DNA of 64,000 bases from Oleiagrimonas citrea (GCF_012395255.1 NZ_JAAZQD010000003.1:558001-622000), one strand, 5' to 3'. Positions 41,968 to 52,597 are shown, counted from the stretch's first letter. Numbers and translations: made by a program. Notes: a model not told the origin generated them from the sequence alone.

Positions 41968-41996
41968 CTTGAATCGCCGCGCGGCATCCCCCACCT
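41968..41996 (+). promoter_or_regulatory. Sigma-32-like promoter of dnaK
   Basis: CTTGAAT (41968-41974), 13 bases, CCCCCACCT (41988-41996), matching the heat-shock consensus well and placed 57 bases before dnaK. It lets dnaK be induced independently of hrcA-grpE. Confidence 0.65.
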
Positions 41997-42053
41997 AGAA
42001 ATCAACGGCGGCCGCGGGGGCCGCATCACAGAAATTTTCGGAGAGTGAAGACC

Positions 42054-43985
<1,932 letters not shown>

Positions 43986-43993
43986 GCGAAATC

Positions 43994-44026
43994 GGGCCGG
44001 ACGGCGTGACCGTCCGGCCCTCTTCG
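43994..44026 (+). terminator. Hairpin after dnaK
   Basis: GGGCCGGACG-GCGTGAC-CGTCCGGCCC, a perfect 10-bp GC stem, followed by a broken T tract (TCTTCGTT). Probably a partial terminator that lowers expression of the downstream genes relative to dnaK. Confidence 0.65.
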
Positions 44027-44040
44027 TTCGTGGGGGCACG

Positions 44041-44631
44041 GTGAACAAGGGGCGACTGGAAGCATTCAGCGACGGCGTGCTGGCCATCGTCATCACCATC
44101 ATGGTGCTGGAGATGAAAGCCCCGCATGGCACCGACCTAGCTTCGCTGCTGCCCGTGCTGCCGGCTTTTCTCAGTTACGTGCTCAGCTTCGTCTACGTCG
44201 GCATCTACTGGAACAACCATCACCATTTTCTGCAGGCCGCCCGGCATGTCAGCGGATCGGTGCTATGGGCCAATCTGCATCTGTTGTTCTGGCTGTCCCT
44301 GTTTCCGTTCGCGACCGCATGGATGGGTGAGAACCATTTCGCCACCGTACCGGTGGCGTTGTATGGTGTCGTGCTGCTGATGGCCGGCCTGGCCTGGCAG
44401 CCTTTCCAGTTCACCTTGATTCGCGCCAACGGCGGGCGCGATGGGGAGATGGCGCGAATGCTGCTGTCACGCCGTGACTGGAAAGGTATCCTTGCGCCGC
44501 TTCTTTATGCCTGTGCGATCCCGCTGGCTTTCGTCAGCGTCTGGTTCTCGGGCTTGATTTACATCCTCGTTGCCTCGATGTGGTTGGTACCCGATCGACG
44601 CATCGAAGGCTCAATGAAACATCGCTCATGA
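44041..44631 (+). CDS. TMEM175-family (DUF1211) potassium channel protein
   Basis: 196 aa, six predicted transmembrane segments. The family signature begins at residue 5: [21 protein letters not shown] (Arg, then FSDGV.AI..T). Bacterial members form tetrameric K+ channels whose filter is made of hydrophobic residues of helix 1. The GTG start at 44041 has GGGGG upstream. The last four bases overlap the dnaJ start (ATGA), so it is coupled to dnaJ. A channel gene inside the dnaK-dnaJ unit is not the usual arrangement. Confidence 0.88.
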   Translation: MNKGRLEAFSDGVLAIVITIMVLEMKAPHGTDLASLLPVLPAFLSYVLSFVYVGIYWNNHHHFLQAARHVSGSVLWANLHLLFWLSLFPFATAWMGENHFATVPVALYGVVLLMAGLAWQPFQFTLIRANGGRDGEMARMLLSRRDWKGILAPLLYACAIPLAFVSVWFSGLIYILVASMWLVPDRRIEGSMKHRS

Positions 44632-45752
44632 GCAAGACCTGTTACTACGAAACCCTGGGTGTCGAGCGCAGTGCCGACACGGCCACGATCAAGAAGGCAT
44701 TCCGTCGCGTGGCGATGAAATGCCATCCCGACCGCTGTCCGGACGATCCCGAGGCGCAGGAGCGCTTCAAGGAGGCCAAGCAGGCCTACGAGATCCTGTC
44801 CGACGCCGACAAGCGAAGCATGTACGACCAGTACGGCCATGCGGCGTTCGAAGGCGGCATGGGCGGCGGGCACGGCGCTGGCGGATTCGGCGACATGGGC
44901 GACATCTTCGGCGATATCTTCGGCGACATCTTCGGTGGCGCCGGTCGTCGCGGCCCGCAGCGCGGTTCCGATCTGCGCTACATCCTCGAGATGGACCTGG
45001 AAGAGGCCGTGTTCGGCCTCGAGAAAGAGATCAAGGTTCCGACCCTGGTCGCCTGCGACGACTGCCAGGGCAGTGGCTCGGAGGACGGCAAGCTCGATAC
45101 CTGCGGGACCTGCAACGGTCACGGTCAGGTGCGCATGCAGAACGGCATCTTCTCGATCCAGCAGCCCTGTCCGCATTGCGGCGGTAGCGGGCGTTCGATC
45201 AAGAACCCGTGCAAGACCTGCAAGGGCGAGGGGCGCTACCGCAATACCCGCACGCTGTCGGTGAACATTCCCGCCGGCGTCGACACCGGCGACCGCGTGC
45301 GCCTGACCGGGCAGGGCGAAGCCGCCCCGGCGGGCGGGCAGGCCGGTGACCTGTACGTCGAAGTGCGCGTGCGTCCGCACAAGATTTTCCAGCGCGAAGG
45401 CAACGACCTGCATTGCGAAGTGCCGATCCGCTTCACCCAGGCGGCGCTTGGTGCGACGCTGACGGTGCCGACGCTGGAGGATGACGTCGAGATCAATCTG
45501 CCGCCGGAGACCCAGACCGGGCAGACTTTCCGTCTGCGCGGCCGTGGCGTGAAGTCGCCGCGAGGCGGCCGGGTCGGCGACCTGATTTGCCAGGTGGTCG
45601 TGGAAACGCCGGTGCGCCTGACCCGCGAACAGCGCGAGTTGCTGGAATCGTTTGAGGAAACCTTCGGCGGCGAGCACAGCATGGAGCATTCCCCGCGCGC
45701 CAAGAACTGGTTCGACGGGGTCAAGGATTTCTGGTCCCGCGTGACTTCCTGA
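44628..45752 (+). CDS. dnaJ: Chaperone DnaJ (Hsp40)
   Basis: 374 aa. J-domain with HPD at 33-35, a Gly/Phe region, and four intact CxxCxGxG zinc motifs ([32 protein letters not shown]), then the C-terminal substrate domains. The G/F region carries three copies of GDIF in a row, encoded by a 12-base tandem repeat near 44891-44940. Starts within the stop of the channel gene. Confidence 0.98.
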   Translation: MSKTCYYETLGVERSADTATIKKAFRRVAMKCHPDRCPDDPEAQERFKEAKQAYEILSDADKRSMYDQYGHAAFEGGMGGGHGAGGFGDMGDIFGDIFGDIFGGAGRRGPQRGSDLRYILEMDLEEAVFGLEKEIKVPTLVACDDCQGSGSEDGKLDTCGTCNGHGQVRMQNGIFSIQQPCPHCGGSGRSIKNPCKTCKGEGRYRNTRTLSVNIPAGVDTGDRVRLTGQGEAAPAGGQAGDLYVEVRVRPHKIFQREGNDLHCEVPIRFTQAALGATLTVPTLEDDVEINLPPETQTGQTFRLRGRGVKSPRGGRVGDLICQVVVETPVRLTREQRELLESFEETFGGEHSMEHSPRAKNWFDGVKDFWSRVTS

Positions 45753-45834
45753 AACTGCGAATCCGGCGTTTGCGCCGCGTCCTGGACGCGTTAGGATGGC
45801 CGGATTCCGAATCGGCGCGAGCGCCAGGGTAGTC

Positions 45835-46647
45835 ATGAATCAAGCACTTCGCATCGCCATCAGCGGCGCCTCCGGACGCATGGGGCGCGCGTTGATCGCG
45901 CGCAGCCGCAGTGATCGCCGTGTGCGCGTGCAGCGCGCCGTGATCGATGCGCGATCGGAGCTCGTTGGACATCCCCTGCAGCAGCCGGCCACACCGGAGT
46001 CGCTGCGGTACAGCAACGGCTGGGAAGGCGCTGGTGCGTTGGATGCGGTGATCGACTTCAGCACGCCGGTCGGTTTGGGCAACGCACTCGATTACTGTCT
46101 GGCCGAGGGGGTCCCCCTGGTGGTCGGCACTACCGGTTATGACGCGGCACTGCGTGATCGCCTGACGCATGCGGCCGAGCATATTGCCATCCTGCAGGCT
46201 GCCAATTTCAGTCTCGGCGTCGCCGTGCTGCAGCGTCTCCTGCGCGACGCTGCGCGGGCCTTGCCCGAGTGGGATCTGGAAATCATCGAAGCGCACCATG
46301 GCCGCAAGGAGGATGCGCCATCCGGAACGGCTATCGCTCTGGGCGAAACGGCGGCCAAGGCGCGCGGCACGACGCTGGACGAACAGGCCGTCTATGCGCG
46401 AGAGGGGCATCCCGGACCTCGCAAGTCCGGCGAAATCGGTTTTTCCGTCATCCGCGGCGGCGACATTGTCGGCGAGCACATCGCCATGCTCGCCGGAAAC
46501 GGCGAGCGTCTTGAGCTTGCGCATCGCGCCACGGATCGCGGCATTTTCGCTCGCGGCGCGCTGGAAGCTGCAGTATGGCTGCCGGGTCAGCCGGCGGGCC
46601 ACTACGGCATCGCCGACATGCTAGAAGGTCGCCTGCAGGGCGTCTGA
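45835..46647 (+). CDS. dapB: 4-hydroxy-tetrahydrodipicolinate reductase DapB
   Basis: 270 aa. Lysine and diaminopimelate pathway. NAD(P)H loop GASGRMGRAL (12-21), catalytic segment IEAHHGRKEDAPSGTA with the catalytic His pair and Lys, and GEIGFSVIRGG. AGGGT precedes ATG 45835. In many Xanthomonadales dapB is followed directly by carA; here 4.8 kb of minus-strand genes intervene. Confidence 0.96.
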   Translation: MNQALRIAISGASGRMGRALIARSRSDRRVRVQRAVIDARSELVGHPLQQPATPESLRYSNGWEGAGALDAVIDFSTPVGLGNALDYCLAEGVPLVVGTTGYDAALRDRLTHAAEHIAILQAANFSLGVAVLQRLLRDAARALPEWDLEIIEAHHGRKEDAPSGTAIALGETAAKARGTTLDEQAVYAREGHPGPRKSGEIGFSVIRGGDIVGEHIAMLAGNGERLELAHRATDRGIFARGALEAAVWLPGQPAGHYGIADMLEGRLQGV

Positions 46648-46903
46648 TTCCCGCGGTTCGACCTGCCGACGCGCCGGCTCGGGGAATCGGCGTGACCCTC
46701 TGTACGCCGTTGAAGCCATGTGACGCATGCGATGCTGCCGTATGCGTTCGCATGTTCGTGTCGACGTTTCTGTCGTGGACTCAGATTGCGATATTCGGGA
46801 AACCATTTGCGCTCGAACGGCGAGTCGGTGCGCGTATGGGTTCGGCGTCCATCGCGGATGAAGGCGCAGTCGTTTAGCGAGTCGAAGCGAAGGTGCTCTG
46901 AGG

Positions 46904-47242
46904 CTATCTGAAGCCCCCGCTGAACAGCAGTCCGAAGCAGGCCGCCACCAGCAGCAGTGCCACAGCCAGCAGCGAAGCCAGTCCCAGCAGAAGTCCCTGG
47001 CCGGTGCGTGGAATGCCTTTCGCATAGAACACCGCCGCGGCGACGCCGACCAACAGCTCCGGAATAGGCAGGAAGGTGGCCGCGCGAAACGGCATCAGCA
47101 GCAGGTGTCCCAGAATCATGATCAGCCACGCCAGACCGATGCCGGCGGCGATGGAGCCGCGGCGCTGCGGCGGCGAGGGCTCGCCCTGCGGTGGGACGGG
47201 AGGCGGCTCGGGAGCGGGCGGATCGAGCTCGATATCGCTCAT
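46904..47242 (-). CDS. Small membrane protein of the radical SAM operon
   Basis: 112 aa. A proline-rich acidic N-terminus (about 30 residues), then three predicted transmembrane helices (GIGLAWLIMILGHLLLMPF, LLVGVAAAVFYAKGI, GLASLLAVALLLVAACFGLLF). No family recognised. Its ATG overlaps the stop of the radical SAM gene (ATGA), so the two are coupled and probably act together. Last gene of the minus-strand run; no clear terminator follows in the 256-base non-coding gap to dapB. Confidence 0.75.
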   Translation of the reverse strand: MSDIELDPPAPEPPPVPPQGEPSPPQRRGSIAAGIGLAWLIMILGHLLLMPFRAATFLPIPELLVGVAAAVFYAKGIPRTGQGLLLGLASLLAVALLLVAACFGLLFSGGFR

Positions 47243-48678
47243 GCGGAGACATCCTCTTCGACAAGATAGGCGCGCTCGACTTCCTCGCGCAGGTTGCGCA
47301 GGCGGTCGGCGAGATCGTCGCGATAGAACAGATTGAACGTGTCGAACGGCACGATGGTGCCGTCCGGCTGCGCGATGTGGACGCAGGACTTCTTCACCGC
47401 GCGCAGGTCGAAGCCATGGGCATCGATGAACTGCATGATGAGCACGCGGAACACATTGCGGTAGCCCAGATCGGCCGGCGCCTGCACTTGAGGCAGGCAG
47501 CACAGCAGGTCGGACAGCGAGCAGGCCTGGTCCTCGGGTGAGTGATTGGTCGCGAACAGTTCGAAGACATGCGCACGAAGGTCCTCGTCGCGCTCGACGA
47601 CGATGGTGTTGCGGCCTTTTTCGACCAGCGTCTGTGGCGACACGAAGCGGGTCAGCGGCACGGTCTCGTCGCCCAATTTCAGAGCATAGGCCATGGCCAG
47701 GCAGTCCGGATTGCACGGCACCGGGATCAGGTCGTCCGATTCGAACAGCGGCGACTGTTCGAGGATGCGGCGGCGCACCTCGCTGAGCGTCAGGCGGTCG
47801 GTGGCTGGATCGTAGTGCTCCAGCCGGCCGGCGGCCTGGATCGGCTGGAAGGTCACGCCGCGCACGCAGGGCTGCTTCAGGGCAAAGTCGATGATCTCAC
47901 CCAGCTCGCCGTCGTTGAGTCCTTTCTTCACCGTCACCACGAGCGTGGTGGAAATGTCGTGGCGATTGAGCTGTTCGAGCGCCTTGAGGCGAATGTCGCG
48001 CAGCTTCGCGCCGCGCAGATCCTTGTGCACGTCGTCGCGCAGCGAGTCGAACTGCAGGTACAGCTCGAAACCGGGCTGGTAGTCGGCCAGACGTGCGGCG
48101 AAATCAGGTTCCTTGGCAATGCGCAAGCCGTTGGTGTTGACCATCAGGTGACGGATCGGGCGTGCGCGTGCGGCGTCCAGAATCTCGAAGAACTGCGGGT
48201 GGAGCGTCGGTTCGCCGCCGGAGATCTGCACCACGTCCGGTTCGCCCTCGTTGGCGACCACGGCATTGAGCATGCGTTCGACGGTCGGCAGATCCCGGAA
48301 CCCGGGCCGGTGCGGGCCGCTGTCGGCGTAGCAGATCGGGCAGCGCAGGTTGCAGTGATCGGTGATCTCGATCAGGGTCAGGCAGCTGTGCTGCATGTGC
48401 TCTGGACACAGGCCGCAGTCGTAGGGGCAGCCCCAGCGCTGAGGGGTGTTGAAGCGTTGCGGCAGTTCCGGGGGCTTGATGAAGACTTCGCGGCAGCGTC
48501 GGTAGTACGCCGCGTCGTCGGCGATCAGCACGCGCTCGCGGCCATGCAGCGGGCACCATTTCTCCAGGTACACGCGCTCGTCCTTGATCAGGATCTTCGC
48601 CTCGACCCGTCGCAGGCATTGCGTGCATACCGAAACGGCGCTGTCGTAGAACAGGTACGGCCTTACCTTCGCGCCCAA
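47239..48678 (-). CDS. Tetraether-synthase-like radical SAM protein
   Basis: 479 aa. The radical SAM cluster motif CNLRCPIC is at 109-116, with the SAM-binding ISGGEPT about 40 residues later. Before it are an N-terminal pair CTQC (18-21) with WCPLHG (42) and a second group GCPYDCGLCPEH...C (84-99), the layout of the family that includes archaeal Tes (GDGT lipid synthase). More cysteines (VPCNPDC, SLLCC-like DLLCCLP) follow. Multiple Fe-S clusters are expected. Family members join unactivated lipid carbons or methylate; the reaction here is inferred, not shown. Only start that fits is TTG 48678, with GGGGAG upstream, overlapping the Lgt-like gene by 16 bases. Confidence 0.85.
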   Translation of the reverse strand: MGAKVRPYLFYDSAVSVCTQCLRRVEAKILIKDERVYLEKWCPLHGRERVLIADDAAYYRRCREVFIKPPELPQRFNTPQRWGCPYDCGLCPEHMQHSCLTLIEITDHCNLRCPICYADSGPHRPGFRDLPTVERMLNAVVANEGEPDVVQISGGEPTLHPQFFEILDAARARPIRHLMVNTNGLRIAKEPDFAARLADYQPGFELYLQFDSLRDDVHKDLRGAKLRDIRLKALEQLNRHDISTTLVVTVKKGLNDGELGEIIDFALKQPCVRGVTFQPIQAAGRLEHYDPATDRLTLSEVRRRILEQSPLFESDDLIPVPCNPDCLAMAYALKLGDETVPLTRFVSPQTLVEKGRNTIVVERDEDLRAHVFELFATNHSPEDQACSLSDLLCCLPQVQAPADLGYRNVFRVLIMQFIDAHGFDLRAVKKSCVHIAQPDGTIVPFDTFNLFYRDDLADRLRNLREEVERAYLVEEDVSA

Positions 48679-49415
48679 GTCGCTTTTCTCCCCATCACCA
48701 TGGTCTGCACGATACGCGGAACGGCACGCGCGTAGTAGAGCAGTCCGGCCACGCACAGCCACTGCAGCCCGGTCAGCCCCAGCGGCCAGATATAGAACAC
48801 CGGCTTGATGAACTCGACCAGCAGGCGGAACGCCAGATAGCCGATCATGAATGCGCGAAAGCGATCGCCGGGCAGGGTGAAGCGATGCCAGCGAGCGCGA
48901 ATCCAGGCGTATTGCGCCAGCAGGAAGACGATTTCGTAGAGTTGGGTCGGATGCCGTGCGATGCCGTCGCCGAAGTCCACACCCCAGGGCAGGGTGGTCG
49001 CGATGCCGTAGGTGTGATCGCCCAGTCCGCCCAGGAAGCAGCCGATGCGGCCGATGCACATGCCCACGGTCAGCGGCAGCACGAAGTTGTCGCCGGTGGA
49101 CTGACGCACGCCCCAGAAACGCTTGACGACCTCGACGCCGAGCAGTCCGCCGAGCAGGGCGCCGATGATCGACTTGCCTTCCAGCAGATGGCGCCAGTCG
49201 GGAAAGTGGGCGAATGCGGTCAGGGGATCGTCCAGCCAGTAGGACATCTTCGCGCCCAGCGCTGCGCCGACGATGGCGCCGACCGCCACCACGGCCATCA
49301 GGTCGCGGTCGTGCACGCTGCCGTCGACCCCGCGTCGGCGCTGCCACAGATAGGTCTGGAATCCCGCCGAGTAGGCGAGCACCTCGAATACCGTGTGCCA
49401 GACGACGGGCGTCAT
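48663..49415 (-). CDS. Divergent Lgt-family membrane protein
   Basis: 250 aa, about seven transmembrane segments. The fold matches prolipoprotein diacylglyceryl transferase: GRIGCFLGG (122-130) and RHPTQLYE (154-161). Key Lgt residues differ: the essential His of SFHGG is Ile (KSIIGALLGG, 81-90), the Asn of GRIGNF is Cys126, and the Glu of NGELWG is missing (GDHTYG). It is therefore probably not the housekeeping Lgt, which should be elsewhere in the genome. It may move a glyceryl or phosphatidylglycerol-derived group in the membrane, or bind lipid for the adjoining radical SAM enzyme. 25 bases after the TPR gene. Confidence 0.82.
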   Translation of the reverse strand: MTPVVWHTVFEVLAYSAGFQTYLWQRRRGVDGSVHDRDLMAVVAVGAIVGAALGAKMSYWLDDPLTAFAHFPDWRHLLEGKSIIGALLGGLLGVEVVKRFWGVRQSTGDNFVLPLTVGMCIGRIGCFLGGLGDHTYGIATTLPWGVDFGDGIARHPTQLYEIVFLLAQYAWIRARWHRFTLPGDRFRAFMIGYLAFRLLVEFIKPVFYIWPLGLTGLQWLCVAGLLYYARAVPRIVQTMVMGRKATWARR

Positions 49416-49440
49416 CGGACGGCGATATCCGACGGCGACG

Positions 49441-50196
49441 TCATCCGCGTGCGCCCAGTTGCGTCAGCTCCTGACGCGCCGCGCGGAGCCAGGGGCGCTC
49501 CTTGCGGCGGTAGTAGGCGGGCATCGAGCGGGCTTGCTTCAGCTGTGCCGCGAACACGTCACGCGCCTCGGCATGGCGTTCAGCGCGATGCAACAGGTGA
49601 CCGTAGCGGTAGCGACCCTCCTCGCCGGGATAGCTGCGCGCCAGCACGCTGTATGCCTGCAATGCCGCAGCGGTATCGCCCAGTGCTTCGAGACAGCGGG
49701 CGTGCAGCAGATCGCCTTCGTGGGATGTGTAGTTCGGATTGGTCCGTGCGAGGGCGTCCAGGGTGTCGCGCGCGGCTGCGAAATCGTCCTGGCCGCCCTG
49801 TGCCCGAGCCAGGCCGAGCATGAAGTCAGGGTCCTCGGCATACAGTCCCTTGAGCAGGCCGCGGTAGAGTTCCTCGGCGTTGGTGTAGTCGCCGAGTTCG
49901 AGGCATTCCTCGGCCAGGTGTCGGCGATTGTCGATGGTGTCGCTCGTTTCCAGGCGTCGTTGCAAGGCGCGCCGACGGCGTGCCGGGTCGAGGGTCTGCA
50001 TGGCCTTGCGAGCGGCCTTGCGGCCTCCCGGATTGCTCTGGAGATCCGGAATCACCGCAGCCAGCACGTAGATCGCGACGCCCAGATACGAGGCGATCAG
50101 CAGCAGCCAGATCCAGTACAGGGAGCGACCGCTGCGGATCACGTGGACAGCGCAGGCGATCTGCAGGGCAAGGGAAACCAGAAAAAGAGCGGGCAT
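49441..50196 (-). CDS. Membrane-anchored TPR protein
   Basis: 251 aa. Two N-terminal transmembrane helices (residues 3-20 and 28-50) of the PLDc_N type (SGRSLYWIWLLLIASYLGVAIYVL), then a basic stretch and tetratricopeptide repeats over about 85-220 (RRHLAEECLELGDYTNAEELYRGLL and others), which should sit in the cytoplasm. TPR domains scaffold complexes, so it may assemble the neighbouring enzymes. 36 bases after the oxygenase gene. Confidence 0.8.
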   Translation of the reverse strand: MPALFLVSLALQIACAVHVIRSGRSLYWIWLLLIASYLGVAIYVLAAVIPDLQSNPGGRKAARKAMQTLDPARRRRALQRRLETSDTIDNRRHLAEECLELGDYTNAEELYRGLLKGLYAEDPDFMLGLARAQGGQDDFAAARDTLDALARTNPNYTSHEGDLLHARCLEALGDTAAALQAYSVLARSYPGEEGRYRYGHLLHRAERHAEARDVFAAQLKQARSMPAYYRRKERPWLRAARQELTQLGARG

Positions 50197-50232
50197 CGCG
50201 GATCCTTGGCGGTACAGGCTTCGCTGTCTCGC

Positions 50233-50925
50233 TCAGTCGCGATGCGCGGCGTTGCGGTCGCGGCCGGCGCCGAGCTTCTTGTCGAGGCCGCCGAACAGCT
50301 TCTTGAACAGGCGCGAGAACTTGCCGCGCTTGGTCTTGCGCAGCTTGGCTTCCTCGCTGACCAGCCAGGCGACCTGGATCACCCGGCGCTCGCCCTCGTA
50401 TGGCAGGTGACCGTGGAAGGAGTTCTCCGAACGCTTGAAGACCGCGAACTTGCCGTACAGGGGCTGCAGTTCAGGCACCAGCATGGCGTCGATGTCGTCG
50501 ATCTTCTTCAGGAATCGCAGGCAGCCGTCGCTGGTGTCGGGCCACGACTCGTTGAGGTAGAGCAGGGCGGTGGCGACCTTGGACTTGCTGTCGGTGTGGA
50601 TGGTGCCGTGACGGCGGTTGAGGTGCCGGCACAGCGTGACCAGCGTGGGGTACTGGCCGAGGTTCTCGATGCCGAGCCGCGTGCCGATCGCGCTGGCGAT
50701 CTCCGGTGCGGTCAGTTGCTCGATGACGGTGTTGATCGTCGGTCCGCAGTCGGCCGGGTCCCATGGAAAGAAACCGGCTTCGTCGTAGCGCGGGAAATCC
50801 CGCTCGAGCTCGCCTCGCGCCGCATCGGGAAGCTGCTCGTGCGCGATCAGGAAGGAGAACGGTTCCGAGCAGACCGTGGTGTCGGCGCGTTCGAGGCGGG
50901 CGGGATCGATCAGTGTCGTCGTCAT
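50233..50925 (-). CDS. 2-oxoglutarate/Fe(II)-dependent oxygenase, prolyl-hydroxylase type
   Basis: 230 aa. The iron ligands are HTD (His110, Asp112) and a distal His in SFHGHLPYEGERR (171 or 173), with the following Arg for 2-oxoglutarate. Double-stranded beta-helix fold of the P4H family; hydroxylates protein or small-molecule carbons using O2. The C-terminus is very basic (KTKRGKFSRLFKKLFGG...), perhaps binding membrane or nucleic acid. 40 bases after the ferritin-like gene. Confidence 0.87.
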   Translation of the reverse strand: MTTTLIDPARLERADTTVCSEPFSFLIAHEQLPDAARGELERDFPRYDEAGFFPWDPADCGPTINTVIEQLTAPEIASAIGTRLGIENLGQYPTLVTLCRHLNRRHGTIHTDSKSKVATALLYLNESWPDTSDGCLRFLKKIDDIDAMLVPELQPLYGKFAVFKRSENSFHGHLPYEGERRVIQVAWLVSEEAKLRKTKRGKFSRLFKKLFGGLDKKLGAGRDRNAAHRD

Positions 50926-50965
50926 GGGGCATGCACGCGAATCGGAAAAGGCGTGGAGAACGGGG

Positions 50966-51253
50966 CTAGTCGTGGCGAAGCGGCTTGTCGGTGAACAGAA
51001 ATTCCTTCATCTGGTCGGAGAAGAAGCCGTCGTGACGGCGAATCCATTCCAGCACCATCGCGGCGTGTTCCTTTTCCTCGTCGCGGTTGTGCTCGAGGAT
51101 GGCCTTCAGCTCCTCGTCCTTGCAGGCGCTGGCGCGCTGGTTGTACCAGTCCACGGCTTCCAGCTCTTCCATCAGGGACACGATGGCGCGGTGCATGTCG
51201 CGCACTTCGTCGCTGAGTTCCTCGATCGGTTCGTGGTACTGGTCGCTGGCCAT
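50966..51253 (-). CDS. EncFtn-type (encapsulated-ferritin-like) protein without cargo tail
   Basis: 95 aa, two helices. It follows the R. rubrum encapsulated ferritin closely: IVSLMEELEAVDWYNQR (24-40) and LEHNRDEEKEHAAM (53-66). The expected ferroxidase residues Glu30, Glu60 and His63 and the Trp36-Tyr37 pair are kept. Such proteins pair up to form an iron-oxidising ring. Encapsulin cargo versions carry a C-terminal targeting peptide; this one ends soon after LFTDKP, and no encapsulin shell gene is in the window, so it looks standalone. AAGGAG precedes ATG 51253. It heads the minus-strand run and is divergent from carA. Confidence 0.88.
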   Translation of the reverse strand: MASDQYHEPIEELSDEVRDMHRAIVSLMEELEAVDWYNQRASACKDEELKAILEHNRDEEKEHAAMVLEWIRRHDGFFSDQMKEFLFTDKPLRHD

Positions 51254-51352
51254 GCGCGGCTCCTTGTGCGTGCAGTGAATTGAATTTGTCCGGACAGTCT
51301 AGCGCCAGACTCCGGTTCCACGGCAAATGCAGCGGACATTCATCCGAACAGG

Positions 51353-51381
51353 TGGACATCGCCGGTGCCGGCGCTTAACAT
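51353..51381 (+). promoter_or_regulatory. carA promoter
   Basis: TGGACA (51353-51358), 17 bases, TAACAT (51376-51381). Predicted start point near 51388, giving an 85-base leader. Confidence 0.65.
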
Positions 51382-51394
51382 TGTGGCCCGCCCG

Positions 51395-51447
51395 AAAACC
51401 CTTTTTTCGCGAGTCCCTCAGGCCAGTCACACCGGCCTGCGGGTTTT
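51395..51447 (+). promoter_or_regulatory. Nested hairpin in the carA leader, possible attenuator
   Basis: Outer pair AAAACCC (51395-51401) with GGGTTTT (51441-51447); inner pair CAGGCC (51419-51424) with GGCCTG (51434-51439). A T6 run follows the first outer arm (51402-51407). The inner hairpin plus CGGGTTTT can act as a weak terminator. carA leaders in other gammaproteobacteria respond to pyrimidines or arginine; that this one does is an inference. Confidence 0.5.
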
Positions 51448-51473
51448 GCTGCACCTGCTGAAGGCGGCCCCCG

Positions 51474-52597
51474 ATGACCCCAGCTCTGTTAGTTCTTGAA
51501 GACGGTAGTGTTTTCCGCGGCCACGCGGTCGGCGCCACCGGTTCCACCGTCGGGGAGGTGGTGTTCAACACCGCCATGACCGGCTACCAGGAAATCCTCA
51601 CCGATCCCTCCTACGCTCGTCAGCTGGTCACGTTGACCTATCCGCACATCGGCAACACCGGCTGCAATGCCGCCGATGCCGAATCCGACCGCATTCAGGC
51701 TGCCGGCCTGATCGTGCGCGACGTACCGCGCCGCGCCTCGAATTGGCGCAGCGAAGAAAGTCTGTCTGCCTATCTGGAACGTTCCGGCGTGGTGGCCATT
51801 GCTGGCATCGACACGCGCCGCCTGACACGCATCCTGCGCGACAAGGGCGCGCAGGCCGGCTGCATCGTCGCCGGCGATGCCATCGACGAGGATTCGGCGC
51901 TGGCGCAGGCGCGCGCCTTCCCCGGCCTGAACGGCATGGATCTGGCCAAGGAAGTCACCACGGCGTCAAGCTACGCCTGGTCCGAAGGCGTGTACGACCT
52001 CGATCGCACGGCCTTCAATACCACCGAAGCCCGCTTCAAAGTCGTCGCCTACGATTTCGGTATCAAGCGCAACATCCTGCGTCTGCTGGCCGAGCGCGGC
52101 TGTGACCTCACGGTGGTGCCCGCGCAGACGCCGGTCGAGGACGTCCTGGCGATGCAGCCAGACGGCGTGTTTCTGTCCAACGGACCCGGCGATCCGGCGG
52201 CGTGCGAGTACGCGGTTGCCGCCGCGCGCACGCTGCTGGACAAGAAGATCCCGCTGTTCGGCATCTGCCTGGGACACCAGATCATGGCGCTGGCCGTGGG
52301 CGCGAAGACGCTGAAGATGAAGTTCGGCCACCACGGCGCCAACCATCCGGTGAAGGATCTGGACGACGGCCGCGTGCTGATCACCAGCCAGAACCACGGC
52401 TTCGCCGTCGATCCGGATTCGCTGCCCGAGCAGGCCCGTGTCACGCACCAGTCGCTGTTCGATGGCTCGCTGCAGGGCTTCGCGCTGACCGACCGGCCCG
52501 CGTTCTGCTTCCAGGGACACCCGGAAGCCAGTCCCGGCCCGCACGACATCGACTACCTCTTCGACCGTTTCGCCACCCTGATGCAGGAGGCCCGCTG

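Noticed and set aside
40077-42053. CIRCE operator for HrcA
   Set aside because: No TTAGCACTC inverted repeat with 9-base spacing is seen upstream of hrcA, grpE or dnaK.
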